This document shows, in pieces, positions 16,022 through 24,963 of a DNA stretch of 64,000 bases (positions are counted from its first letter, which is position 1; every line of letters begins with the position of its first letter). Position numbers and translations under genes: made by a program. Below the pieces are notes generated by a model, which was given only the letters and a program-made list of their open reading frames with translations, did no database searches and had not been told where the DNA came from. This DNA is from Dyella solisilvae. GTDB taxonomy: Bacteria > Pseudomonadota > Gammaproteobacteria > Xanthomonadales > Rhodanobacteraceae. The DNA lies in NCBI RefSeq assembly GCF_003351225.1, contig NZ_QQSY01000003.1:124001-188000 (forward strand), read 5' to 3'.

Positions 16022-17743
16022 ATGGACAAGCAGGAACCGCGCGGCATTCAGCTGCCGCGTCGGCGTTTCGTACAAGGGTTGGCGCTGGGTGGCGTGGCGG
16101 CCGGGTTGGGACTGTGGCGCGGCAACGCGCAAGCCCAGCCGTGGACTCCGCGCACTGAGCTGCGCGGCGATCATTTCGAGCTGGAGATTGGCGAACTGCC
16201 GGTGGATTTCACCGGGCGCCGCCGCGTCGCGACCGTGGTCAACGGGCAACTGCCGGCGCCGCTGTTGCGCTGGCGGCAAGGCGATACGGTGACGCTGCGT
16301 GTGCGCAACCGTCTGGCGGTGACCAGTTCGATCCACTGGCACGGCATCGTGCTGCCGGCGGACATGGATGGCGTGCCGGGCCTGAGCTTCGATGGCATCC
16401 CACCTGGGGGCGAGTACGTCTACCGTTTCACCGTGAACCAGGCGGGCACCTACTGGTACCACAGCCATTCGCGCTTCCAGGAACAGACCGGCCTGTACGG
16501 CCCGATCGTGGTCGAGCCTCGCGATGGCGAGCCGCACGTTGCGCAGCGCGACTACGTGGTGATGCTCAACGACTGGACCGACCACGATCCGGAAACCATC
16601 TACGCCAACCTGAGGAAGCAGTCGGGCTACTACAACCACGGCAAGCTCACCGCGGGCGATTTCCTGCGTGACGCCGGTCGCGACGGTCTCGCGACGGCGC
16701 TGGCGGATCGGCGGATGTGGAACCGGATGCGCATGGATCCCACGGACCTGGCCGATGTGTCCGGCGCCGCCTATACCTATCTGGTCAACGGCCGCACGCC
16801 GGCCGGCAACTGGACGGGGCTGTTCGACCCGGGCGAGAAGCTGCGGCTGCGCTTCATCAACGGTTCGTCGATGACCTTCTTCGACGTGCGCATTCCGGGT
16901 CTCAAGATGACCGTGGTGGCGGCCGACGGCCAGCCGATCGAGCCGGTCACGGTGGACGAATTCCGCATCGCCGCGGCCGAAACCTATGACGTGATCGTGC
17001 AACCGTCGGCTGACCGCGCGTGGACCATCCTCGCCCAGAGCATGGACCGCTCCGGGTACGCACGCGCCACTCTGGCGCCGCGCGCAGGCATGACGGCCGA
17101 CGTGCCGCCGCTCGACTCGCGGCCGTTGCTCGCCATGAGCGACATGATGGGCGCGATGGACCATGGCGCCACGGCGCATGACATGGGCGGCATGGCGATG
17201 CCGGGCATGATGGACATGCCGATGCCGTCTGCGCCTGCCGCGTCGTTGGCGACCGGACCGGAAGTGGACATGCGCGTGGCGACGCCGCGCAGCAACCTCG
17301 ACGACCCGGGTGTGGGTTTGCGCGGCAACGGCCGACGGGTGTTGACCTATGCCGACCTGCACGCGGTGGATGCGCCGATCTCGCCACGGGTGGACCGCGA
17401 ACTCACCCTGCGGCTCACCGGCAATATGCAGCGCTACTTGTGGTCGTTTGACGGCCAGCGCTTTTCCGATGCCGGGCCATTGCGGCTGAAGCATGGCGAG
17501 CATGTGCGCATCGTGCTGGTCAACGACACCATGATGACCCACCCGATCCACCTGCACGGCATGTGGAGCGAGCTGGAGTCGGCAGATGGGCGCTTCCAGG
17601 CGCGCAAGCACACGGTGGTGGTGCAGCCGGCGCAGCAGGTGAGTTATCGGGTGAGCGCCGACGCCATCGGGCGCTGGGCCTATCACTGCCACCTGCTGTT
17701 CCACATGGAAGCGGGCATGTTCCGCGAAGTGGTGGTGGCATGA
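16022..17743 (+). CDS. copA: Multicopper oxidase CopA, copper resistance
   Basis: A 573-aa periplasmic multicopper oxidase that oxidises or sequesters copper. A Tat signal (RRRFVQGLALGGVAAGLGL) opens the protein. The copper-site motifs are HWHG (first domain), WYHSHS, then HPIHLHGMW and HCHLLFHMEAGM (third domain), giving the full T1/T2/T3 ligand set. A Met/His-rich insert near residues 375-410 (MSDMMGAMDHGATAHDMGG) is typical of CopA/PcoA and likely binds Cu(I). Its stop overlaps copB as ATGA. With the small CopL-like protein before it the set matches the Xanthomonas copLAB operon. Confidence 0.95.
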   Translation: MDKQEPRGIQLPRRRFVQGLALGGVAAGLGLWRGNAQAQPWTPRTELRGDHFELEIGELPVDFTGRRRVATVVNGQLPAPLLRWRQGDTVTLRVRNRLAVTSSIHWHGIVLPADMDGVPGLSFDGIPPGGEYVYRFTVNQAGTYWYHSHSRFQEQTGLYGPIVVEPRDGEPHVAQRDYVVMLNDWTDHDPETIYANLRKQSGYYNHGKLTAGDFLRDAGRDGLATALADRRMWNRMRMDPTDLADVSGAAYTYLVNGRTPAGNWTGLFDPGEKLRLRFINGSSMTFFDVRIPGLKMTVVAADGQPIEPVTVDEFRIAAAETYDVIVQPSADRAWTILAQSMDRSGYARATLAPRAGMTADVPPLDSRPLLAMSDMMGAMDHGATAHDMGGMAMPGMMDMPMPSAPAASLATGPEVDMRVATPRSNLDDPGVGLRGNGRRVLTYADLHAVDAPISPRVDRELTLRLTGNMQRYLWSFDGQRFSDAGPLRLKHGEHVRIVLVNDTMMTHPIHLHGMWSELESADGRFQARKHTVVVQPAQQVSYRVSADAIGRWAYHCHLLFHMEAGMFREVVVA

Positions 17744-18657
17744 GCGGCGTGCCTGGCGTGCGGATCGCCTTCGCCTTGGGCGTCATCCTGCCTGCTTCAA
17801 CCATGGCTCAAGTCATCGACATGCAGGACATGCCCGGCAAGCCGATGTCGCACCGTGTGGATTCGACGCCGTCCGCGGCGTCCACCAGCGTGGACCATGA
17901 TCACCACGACAGTCCTGTGCCGCAGTTGCAGTCAGTACCGCCGAATGACCACGTCGCTCCGGCGCCTCCGCAATACCTCATGCAGGACATGGCGCCGGCG
18001 CAGATGGCCTCGACCATGCAAATGGACGACACCGCTCCGCTTGGGATGTTGATGCTCGACCGACTGGAGCGTAGCCGCAGCACTGTGGGCGACCTCGCCA
18101 CGAACTGGGAGGCACAGGCCTGGTGGGGCAACGCCATGGATCGCCTATGGCTCAAGACCGAAGGCGAGCGTGGCCGTGACGGCAGCGACGGGCGCCTCGA
18201 CGTGCTTTGGAGCCATGCCTGGACCAGTTTCTGGGATTGGCAACTCGGCGCGCGCCAGGACTTCGGGCAGGGTCCGCAACGCCAATGGGCCGCGGTGGGC
18301 GTGCAAGGCCTGGCGCCGTACTGGTTTGAAACCCAGGCCACGTTCTACGTCGGCGGGCAGGGGCGCACCGCGTTGCGGCTGGAGTCGAGCTACGAGCTCC
18401 TGTTCACCCAGCGGCTGATCCTGCAGCCGCGTCTGGAGATGAACTTCTACGGCAAGGACGATCCACACCGCGGCGTCACTTCGGGCCTGTCCGACCTGGA
18501 GGCAGGCTTGCGACTGCGCTACGAAATCAGCCGCAAGTTCGCGCCTTACCTCGGCGTGGAATGGACGCGGCGCTTCGGCGAGCAGGATGCGGCCGAAGCG
18601 CGACCGCTGCCTGCGCGCGAGACGACGTGGGTCGCCGGCGTGCGGCTCTGGTTCTGA
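17740..18657 (+). CDS. copB: Copper resistance outer-membrane protein CopB
   Basis: A 305-aa CopB/PcoB family protein, an outer-membrane barrel that works with CopA. After a signal peptide (residues 1-23) comes a variable Met/His/Asp-rich stretch of about 80 residues (DMQDMPGKPM, DHDHHD, MQDMAPAQMASTMQMDD). The conserved barrel follows: DRLWLKTEGE, HAWTSFWDWQLGARQD, APYWFETQATFYVG.. and ending APYLGVEWTRRFG and VRLWF. The ATG at 17740 is coupled to copA. Length is usual. The final Phe is a barrel-insertion signal. Confidence 0.94.
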   Translation: MSGVPGVRIAFALGVILPASTMAQVIDMQDMPGKPMSHRVDSTPSAASTSVDHDHHDSPVPQLQSVPPNDHVAPAPPQYLMQDMAPAQMASTMQMDDTAPLGMLMLDRLERSRSTVGDLATNWEAQAWWGNAMDRLWLKTEGERGRDGSDGRLDVLWSHAWTSFWDWQLGARQDFGQGPQRQWAAVGVQGLAPYWFETQATFYVGGQGRTALRLESSYELLFTQRLILQPRLEMNFYGKDDPHRGVTSGLSDLEAGLRLRYEISRKFAPYLGVEWTRRFGEQDAAEARPLPARETTWVAGVRLWF

Positions 18658-18664
18658 CGCAGCG

Positions 18665-18696
18665 GGCGACGCCGGCCATGGCCGGCCGGCGTCGCC
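18665..18696. terminator. Long GC hairpin between convergent genes
   Basis: GGCGACGCCGG pairs with CCGGCGTCGCC (11 bp) around a self-complementary 10-nt loop. It lies between copB (plus) and the oxidoreductase (minus), so it probably ends both. There is no T tract. Confidence 0.5.
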
Positions 18697-18726
18697 GTGG
18701 ACGGCCGGGGCCGTACGGGGTTTTGC

Positions 18727-19368
18727 TCAATACGCGACAGTGATGCGCTGGCTTCGGGCGTCGCGCTTCTCGAGGCGGTCGAGCAGGGCGACGGCGTAGT
18801 CGGGCACGCTGATGCGGCTCTGACCATGGGCGTCGACCAGCAGCTGATCGCCACCCACGCGGTACTTGCCCGTGCGGGCGCCATCCTCGATGAGCGCGGC
18901 CGGACTGATATACGTCCATTCGACATCCGCCTTTCTGGCGCGGAACACGTCCAGCGCCTTGGACTGCGAAGTCGCTTCCGGCTTCCAGGCTTCCGGGAAG
19001 TGCGGGTCGTCGATCACGCGCACGCCGGGCGCCGTTTCCAGCGAGCCCGCGCCACCCACCCAGAACAGACGCTTCACGCCGGCGCGCGGCAGGTTGTCCA
19101 GCAACGTGGCGGCGTTGGCCGGCACGGCGTCCGGATTGCCGTCGCGACGCGCCGAGATGCTCGCCACGGCGGCATCGGCGCCTCGCACGGCGTCCAGCCA
19201 GCTCTCCGGCTTGGCGACGTCGCCGCTCACCACGCTGAGGCGCGCATGCTGCGTGGTCAGGCGCGCCGGATCGCGCACGACGGCGATGACCTCGTAGCCG
19301 CGCTCCAGCGCTTCGTCGAGGATGGCGTGGCCGATATGGCCGGTGGCGCCGAACAGGGCAATCTTCAT
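18727..19368 (-). CDS. NAD(P)H-binding short-chain reductase-like protein (YwnB/BVR-B type)
   Basis: A 213-aa Rossmann-fold protein of the atypical SDR class. The dinucleotide motif GATGHIG is at residues 7-13, followed by R32-containing VVRDPARL which favours NADP(H). VSGDVAKPESW and the YISPAALIEDG segment are typical of the YwnB/biliverdin-reductase-B-like group. Substrate is unknown; such proteins often act as flavin or quinone reductases or NAD(P)H sensors. It is transcribed divergently from a LysR regulator across a gap holding an inverted repeat, so it is probably the regulator's target. Confidence 0.85.
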   Translation of the reverse strand: MKIALFGATGHIGHAILDEALERGYEVIAVVRDPARLTTQHARLSVVSGDVAKPESWLDAVRGADAAVASISARRDGNPDAVPANAATLLDNLPRAGVKRLFWVGGAGSLETAPGVRVIDDPHFPEAWKPEATSQSKALDVFRARKADVEWTYISPAALIEDGARTGKYRVGGDQLLVDAHGQSRISVPDYAVALLDRLEKRDARSQRITVAY

Positions 19369-19496
19369 GGGTGGGACACTCCAGTGGGGATGGGGCGGCA
19401 GACCATCTCGTTATGGCCGCGAATGGATCGGCTGGGAAGCTGACATCGAGCATGATCCGCTCCCTGGCGTTGCGGATAAACGCATCAACGTGGAAA

Positions 19497-19523
19497 TCAC
19501 TGTAAAGTTTTGATTGACAGTGA
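19497..19523. promoter_or_regulatory. Inverted repeat TCACTGT-N13-ACAGTGA, candidate LysR operator
   Basis: Two perfect 7-bp arms lie 17 bp before the LysR start and about 130 bp before the divergent oxidoreductase. LysR regulators usually bind interrupted dyads in the divergent gap to their target. The centre spacing is wider than the classical T-N11-A, so this may be an autorepression site. Confidence 0.5.
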
Positions 19524-19539
19524 AGCAGAGGTCGCGGGC

Positions 19540-20439
19540 ATGGCAGGCGAGGTCAATCTCAACCGTTTGGCGATCTTCGTGGCGCTGGTGCAGGCGGGCT
19601 CGTTCACCGCCGCGGCTGAAGCGCTGGGCATGACCAAGGCGATGGTGAGCCAGCACATCGCGCGGCTGGAGCGCGAGCTTGGCGTAACACTTCTGTTGCG
19701 CAGTACCCGACGCATGACCCTGACCGAGGCCGGCACGGCGTTCCATGCCGCATGCGTGCGCATCCTTGGCGAGGCCGAGGCGGCGATCGAGCAGGTCGGG
19801 CGCAATCAGGACATGCCCAGCGGCACCTTGCGCCTCACCGCGACCGGCGACTACGGCACGGCGGTGGTGGCGCCGGCGCTGGCGGACTTCATGCGCGCGC
19901 ATCCGCTGCTGCAGGTCGATCTTGCCCTGAGCGACCACGTGAGCGACCTGATCGCAGAACGCTTCGACCTGGCCATCCGCATGGGTCGGCTGCGTGACTC
20001 CAACCTGCGCTCGGCGCGGCTGAGCAGCTTTCGCCAGTTGCTGGTGGCGGCGCCGGCCTATCTCGCGCGACGTGGCGAGCCGCGCACGCCGGCGGAACTG
20101 CCCGGCCACGACTGGGTGGCGCTGGCCCTGCTGTCATCGCCGCTGCGCTGGACCTTCGGCGCGCCCGATGGTTCGCGCCGCACCGTCCGCGCGCGCCAGG
20201 TCGCCCAGGCCAACAACGTGGCCGCCGCGCACGCGCTGGTGCTGCATGGCGCCGGTATCAGCGTGTTGCCGGATTACCTGGTGACCGACGATGTGCGCGA
20301 AGGGCGCCTGGTGGTGTTGCTGGCGCAGTACGCCCTGCCCGAGTGCGGCATCTACGCGGTTTATCCCGGCAAGCAGCCGCCGGCGAAGGTGCGGGCCTTC
20401 ATCGATCACCTGCGTGCGCGCCTCGCGGCGGCAGCCTGA
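19540..20439 (+). CDS. LysR-family transcriptional regulator
   Basis: A 299-aa LysR protein of the group related to DsdC/YafC-like repressors of NAD(P)H-linked oxidoreductases. The HTH is near residues 6-65 (NRLAIFVALVQAGSFTAAAE, MTKAMVSQHIARLERELG). The effector domain follows with LRLTATGDYGTAVVAPALADF and, near the end, YAVYPGKQPPAKVRAFIDHL. The ATG at 19540 starts just before the HTH; an earlier TTG at 19510 would overlap the inverted repeat. It is divergent from the reductase at 18727, a common regulator-target pair. Confidence 0.88.
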   Translation: MAGEVNLNRLAIFVALVQAGSFTAAAEALGMTKAMVSQHIARLERELGVTLLLRSTRRMTLTEAGTAFHAACVRILGEAEAAIEQVGRNQDMPSGTLRLTATGDYGTAVVAPALADFMRAHPLLQVDLALSDHVSDLIAERFDLAIRMGRLRDSNLRSARLSSFRQLLVAAPAYLARRGEPRTPAELPGHDWVALALLSSPLRWTFGAPDGSRRTVRARQVAQANNVAAAHALVLHGAGISVLPDYLVTDDVREGRLVVLLAQYALPECGIYAVYPGKQPPAKVRAFIDHLRARLAAAA

Positions 20440-20443
20440 TGCC

Positions 20444-21556
20444 TCAACCCTGAAGCATGAAGAACAGATAGGCCACGAAGACGATCAAGTGCACTGCGCC
20501 TTGCAGCACGTTGGTGTGGCCGCTGGAGAAGGTGACAAGGCAGAGCATGAGGGTGAGCACGAAAAGCACGAGGTCGGTGTGCTGCAGGCCAAGCACGATG
20601 GGGTGGCCTGTGAGATGGCTGATCATCAGGATGGCCGGAATGGTCAGGCCGATGGTGGAAAGCACCGAGCCAAGGAAGATATTGACCGAGCGTTGCATGT
20701 GGTTGGCGTGGGCGGCGCGCACGGCGCCGATGGCTTCGGGCGTGGCCACCAGCACCGCCATGCACAGGCCGGCGAGCGCCGCCGGCTTGCCCATCGTCTC
20801 GAGCACGTAGTCCACGGGGTGCGCAAGCTGCTCGGCCAGATACACGACTGGCGCCATGTAGGCGAGCAGCAGCGCGGCGTGCAGCAATGTACGGCCAGGG
20901 CCGGGATCGGACACGAAGGGCTCTTCGTCCTCGAGGTCGGCGGCGAAATAGGCGCGATGGCGGCGCGTCTGCAATCCGAGAAAGGCCACATACAAGCCCA
21001 CGGAGATGATGGCGAGAAAACTCTCCTGGGCTGAGGACAATGTCGGGCCCGCCGTGGTGGTGGTGAAGTTGGGCGCCACCAGCGCAAGCGTGCCTAGCGG
21101 AATGACCACGCCGAGATAGGCGTTGGCGCCTTGCAGGTTGTAGTGCTGCTCGCGGTGGCGCCAGCCGCCGATCAGCAGGGAGAGGCCGACCATGCCGTTG
21201 AGTACGATCATGGTCACCGCGAACAACGTGTCGCGGGCCAGCGTTGGATTGTTCGCGCCGTGCAGCATGATGGCGGTGATGCTGATGACTTCGATCGCGG
21301 TGATCGAGAGGGTGAGCACCAAGGTGCCGTAAGGCTCGCCCAGCAGCTCTCCCAGTTGTTCGGCGTGACGCACCACCGACAGGGCCGAACCGAGAATGAC
21401 CAGGAACAGCCAGAGAAAGATCGCCGCCAGCCAGGGCAGTCGATCCAGCCCGGACAGCAGACGCGGTCCATGCAGGAAAAACGCCACCGAAGTGATCACG
21501 CTGATGGCAAGGAATCCTTCGGCGCGGATCCATGCCGGGACACGGCGGGACTTCAT
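20444..21556 (-). CDS. Calcium (cation):proton antiporter, ChaA type (second copy)
   Basis: A 370-aa multi-pass membrane protein clearly paralogous to the antiporter at 4940-6097. It shares GELLGEPYGTLVLTLSITAI plus ARDTLFAVTMIVLNGMVGLS, YNLQGANAYLGVVIPLGTLA and the second repeat LAGLCMAVLVATPEAIGAVR. The inter-half loop has DLEDEEPF. The ATG at 21556 begins just before the first helix. The C-terminal GAVHLIVFVAYLFFMLQG is the same end motif as in the paralogue. It ends 4 bp from the convergent LysR gene. Ion preference is not readable. Confidence 0.85.
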   Translation of the reverse strand: MKSRRVPAWIRAEGFLAISVITSVAFFLHGPRLLSGLDRLPWLAAIFLWLFLVILGSALSVVRHAEQLGELLGEPYGTLVLTLSITAIEVISITAIMLHGANNPTLARDTLFAVTMIVLNGMVGLSLLIGGWRHREQHYNLQGANAYLGVVIPLGTLALVAPNFTTTTAGPTLSSAQESFLAIISVGLYVAFLGLQTRRHRAYFAADLEDEEPFVSDPGPGRTLLHAALLLAYMAPVVYLAEQLAHPVDYVLETMGKPAALAGLCMAVLVATPEAIGAVRAAHANHMQRSVNIFLGSVLSTIGLTIPAILMISHLTGHPIVLGLQHTDLVLFVLTLMLCLVTFSSGHTNVLQGAVHLIVFVAYLFFMLQG

Positions 21557-21665
21557 CGCAGGCACCCCACGCGGAGCGGCGTCCGCTGGCCTGACGTACT
21601 CTAGCCGCCCAGTGGCCGTGGCGTAGGCATCCGTTCGGCGTAGGCCGCGGGGAGCTGGGGCGCGC

Positions 21666-22595
21666 TTACTCCACCACGCTGTGGCTTTCGGCGGTGCCAA
21701 GCAGCTCCGGCTGGCTCGGCTTGGCTCGGCGCCGCGTGAGCAGGGGATGCATGAAGACCGCGCAGAGGATCACCGCCACGCCGGCGTAAAACCAGCTGTC
21801 CAGTTCACGCTGCTCGCCCAGCAGCACGATGGCCAGCACGATGGCGTAGACCGGTTCGAGGTTGGTCACCATCTGCGTGCCGAAGGCGCTCATGTGCCGC
21901 AGCGCGACCAGCGCCAGCGCAAAGGGCAGCAGCGTGCAGCCGAACGACAGCAACAGCAGCAGGGTTGCGTCGTGCAGGCTGGGCAGCACGAAGGCCGCGC
22001 CCGCATGCGGCAGCAAGGGCGCGAGCAGGGTGAGGAACAGCGTGCCGGTGCCCAGTTCGATGCAGGTGACGGTGAGCGGATCGGCGTGTTCGACCAGGCG
22101 CTTGTTGAACGAGCTGAACAGGGCGACCAGCAACGCCGAGAGCGTGCCCACCGCGATGCCGGCGCGCATCTCCACCGGCACGCCGCCGACCACCATCGCC
22201 ACGCCCGGCACCACCGCCACGCCGATCAGCAGCTCGCGCGGGTCGAATTTGCGTTTGGCGATCCACGGCTCGACCAGCGAGAGGAACACCGGCCCCAGCG
22301 CGATGCAGGTGGCGCCCACCGAGGCATTGGCCAATTTGATCGCGGCATAGAAGGTCAGCCAGTGCAGCGACACCAGCACACCGATGCCCGCGTACGCCAG
22401 ACGCAGCCGCATCGGCATGGCCTTCAACCCGCGCCATACCTTGGGCATCAGCAGCAGCGCGGTGGTCACCAGCAGCATGCGCCACCAGACCAGCGGCAGG
22501 GCGGGCAGGGTGATCAGCTTGCCGAGGATGGCGGTGAAGCCCCAGAGCAGGACGCAGAAATGGATCTGCCAGCGGGCCTTGGTGACGGATTGCAT
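21666..22595 (-). CDS. DMT-superfamily (EamA) transporter
   Basis: A 309-aa inner-membrane protein with ten hydrophobic helices in two EamA repeats. The first starts WQIHFCVLLWGFTAILGKL and has LTFYAAIKLANASVGATCIAL. The second starts IAVGTLSALLVALFSSFNKRL and has LVALRHMSAFGTQMVTNLEP followed by ILLGEQREL. This is the layout of drug/metabolite exporters for amino acids or related metabolites. Substrate unknown. It stands alone, about 85 bp downstream of the AsmA gene on the same strand. Confidence 0.87.
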   Translation of the reverse strand: MQSVTKARWQIHFCVLLWGFTAILGKLITLPALPLVWWRMLLVTTALLLMPKVWRGLKAMPMRLRLAYAGIGVLVSLHWLTFYAAIKLANASVGATCIALGPVFLSLVEPWIAKRKFDPRELLIGVAVVPGVAMVVGGVPVEMRAGIAVGTLSALLVALFSSFNKRLVEHADPLTVTCIELGTGTLFLTLLAPLLPHAGAAFVLPSLHDATLLLLLSFGCTLLPFALALVALRHMSAFGTQMVTNLEPVYAIVLAIVLLGEQRELDSWFYAGVAVILCAVFMHPLLTRRRAKPSQPELLGTAESHSVVE

Positions 22596-22680
22596 GGACG
22601 GGCATCAACAGCGACAAGAGCGCTGCATTCTAGCGGCGAGTCTGGGTCGTCGGGGGACCTTGGCGGCGCGGATGTGCGGT

Positions 22681-24852
22681 TCAGTGCGCAGTAGCAGGCC
22701 GGCCCTTGGGAACTTGCGGCGGCGGCTTCGCCTTTGAGGGGCTACGCATCTGCTCGAGCACGGCGACGCAGGTGTTGTCCGGCTGCTCCTTGCTGGTGGC
22801 GACCAGCGGGAGCAGGGCGGCGACTGGGGCGGCCAGCACGCCCAGCGCCAGCGCGCCACCGCCGCGAAGGATCAGCGGTCCCGGCTGCACACCCACGTCG
22901 GGATTTTTCAGTGTGCCCTTCACGTACAGCGGCGAGCGCAGCGAGATGATGCGCACGCCCTTGGAGTTGGGATGGATATCAAGGTTCAGCTTCTCGCTGG
23001 CGAAGTCGATCGAGCCGTTGACGTTGATGACGGCGTCCTCGGTGTCGAGCACGAACAGGCGGGACTGGAACAGGCCGTTGCTCGCGGCAAAGTCGGCGGC
23101 GGCGCAGTTGATCTTCACCGTCTTGTCGCCAAACAGCTTGCCGATGACGATGTTCGCCACGTTGAGGCCCGCCGTTTCCAGCAGCGTCTTGCTGATCGCG
23201 CCATCGTTCATCAGCAGCTTCACTTCGCCGGTGGACGTGCCCATCAGGGCGCTTACCGAGTTGCCACGCGCATCCAGCGCGGCGTCGCCGTTGATTTCAC
23301 CGAAACTGGTGCGCATCGGCTCGAACGTCGGGAACAGCTGGGTGAGCTTGAGGTGCCGGGCCCGAAGCTGGATGGCGCCCTGCATGGGCGCCTTGCCGCC
23401 GTCCAGCCGCAGGTTGCTGCTCACGTTGCCTCCTGCCAGGTCGAAGGCGAGCGGATCCATCCGCAACACGCCGCCATCCATGACCAGATGGGTGGACAGT
23501 GCGTTGATTGGCAAGGCCGCGCTGCGCTCGATGCGCCCCGCGCTGAAGCTGACATCGGCGTCCATGGCGCGCCAGCGGTCCGTGCGAAACGGTTCCACCG
23601 GCAGCACCTTGTCTGCCGGCTGCTCGACGGCGTCACCGCGTTGCTGCTTCTCTGCGTTGGTGTCCGCGCCGATCAGGGGCGCCAGGTCCGCGAAACGCAG
23701 CAGGTGCGAGCTGAGCTTGCCGCTGAGCTTGGGGCGCGCGCCGCTGGTGTCGAAGACGAGGTCGCCCGCCAGGTCGCTGCCGCCGACGCGGCCCCTGAAG
23801 TCCTGGTAGCTGAAGTGGCTGCCCTGGCGCCCGAGGTTCGCCTGCAAATGGCCTTCGGTGGCGTAGGGCGGCGTGTCGGGCAGGGTGACGCCGAGCAGTG
23901 GATAGAGCTTGGCCATGCTGCTGCCGGAGAACCACAGGCGGATGTCCAGTGCGGCGAGGTGCAGCGGATCGGTCAGGGTGCCTACCAGGGCGATGTGGCT
24001 GTCTCCCACGAAGATTTTGGCTTGGACTGGAAACGGCTGGTCCGTCTCCTGCAATGCAAGCACCGCGCCGATCTTGCCGCTGCCCTTGGTGGGCAGGCCC
24101 TTGTAGTGGCCTTCGGCCTGCCATGCGAACTGATAGGCCGCGCTGGTGCCGCGCGGCTGGGCTTGTTCGTTCGTGCTGGCCCGCGCCAGGGCCTTGGTGG
24201 ATTCGGCGCCCACCGTGCGGCCAGCCTGCTGGCGCGCCTCCGAGGACTGCTGCGCGACGATCTCGTCGTAAGGCACGGCGCGCTCCAGCGGCTCCACCGC
24301 GATCTGCAGCTTCACCTTGCCGGTCGCGTCGTCCACGGCGATCTCCCCACGATCAAAGCCGATGGCGCGCAGGTCGATCGTCCACGCCGATGGTTGCGTG
24401 CTGGTGGGAAAGGTGAAGTCCCAGGTGGCGCGTCCTTGCGCATCGCGCTCAAGGTCGATGCGTGGATGCACCAGGTGCAGCGTGGGAATTTCCACACGAT
24501 GGGCCAGCAGCGCCAGTGGCGCGAGACGGAAGCGCACGGCATCGAGCTGGGCGAACTGCGGCTGCCTGGCCCAATCGGGGTTGCTGATCGCGATATCGCG
24601 CGCTTCGAGCATGGGCCACGGCACGAGGCTGGCCAGCCCGGTCTGGTTGGGCTCGCGCGCCCAGGTCACATCGATGTCGCCCTGAATCGTGAACGGACGT
24701 CCAATGGCCTCGCTGACGCGCGCATCGATGGTGGGCTTGAGCCGGTTCCAGTCGAAGGTGTCGATCAGAACCACCGCTGCTGCGAGCAGCAGCGCCACGA
24801 CGATGAGCGGCGCATACAGGTACCACTTCAAACCGGCTCGGGGCCAGGCCAT
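22681..24852 (-). CDS. AsmA-family envelope protein
   Basis: A 723-aa AsmA-like protein with one N-terminal membrane helix (residues 9-29, LYAPLIVVALLLAAAVVLI) and a long periplasmic beta-rich part. The AsmA N-terminal domain begins DWNRLKPTIDARVSEAIGRPF. The C-terminal AsmA_2-type region has GEVKLLMNDGAISKTLLETAGLN and TEDAVINVNGSIDFASEKLNLDI, and ends near DVGVQPGPLILRGG. Family members (AsmA, TamB, YhdP) are bridge-like proteins linked to lipid transport to the outer membrane. The alanine-rich tail with KPPPQVPKG is variable. The precise role is unknown. Confidence 0.88.
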   Translation of the reverse strand: MAWPRAGLKWYLYAPLIVVALLLAAAVVLIDTFDWNRLKPTIDARVSEAIGRPFTIQGDIDVTWAREPNQTGLASLVPWPMLEARDIAISNPDWARQPQFAQLDAVRFRLAPLALLAHRVEIPTLHLVHPRIDLERDAQGRATWDFTFPTSTQPSAWTIDLRAIGFDRGEIAVDDATGKVKLQIAVEPLERAVPYDEIVAQQSSEARQQAGRTVGAESTKALARASTNEQAQPRGTSAAYQFAWQAEGHYKGLPTKGSGKIGAVLALQETDQPFPVQAKIFVGDSHIALVGTLTDPLHLAALDIRLWFSGSSMAKLYPLLGVTLPDTPPYATEGHLQANLGRQGSHFSYQDFRGRVGGSDLAGDLVFDTSGARPKLSGKLSSHLLRFADLAPLIGADTNAEKQQRGDAVEQPADKVLPVEPFRTDRWRAMDADVSFSAGRIERSAALPINALSTHLVMDGGVLRMDPLAFDLAGGNVSSNLRLDGGKAPMQGAIQLRARHLKLTQLFPTFEPMRTSFGEINGDAALDARGNSVSALMGTSTGEVKLLMNDGAISKTLLETAGLNVANIVIGKLFGDKTVKINCAAADFAASNGLFQSRLFVLDTEDAVINVNGSIDFASEKLNLDIHPNSKGVRIISLRSPLYVKGTLKNPDVGVQPGPLILRGGGALALGVLAAPVAALLPLVATSKEQPDNTCVAVLEQMRSPSKAKPPPQVPKGRPATAH

Positions 24853-24963
24853 CTGCCTCTCCGTCCCGGCAGGTGGAAGCCGGCCGGTGAACCCTGTGAT
24901 AGCGGTACGCGCGGCAAATTTTCGTGGTGACGCCGTTTTCCGCTCAGCAGGAATTCATGCCAA

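Noticed and set aside
15980-17704. Long minus-strand frame opposite copA
   Set aside because: Antisense shadow; composition is His/Arg-rich with no fold, and copA on the plus strand has all copper ligands.
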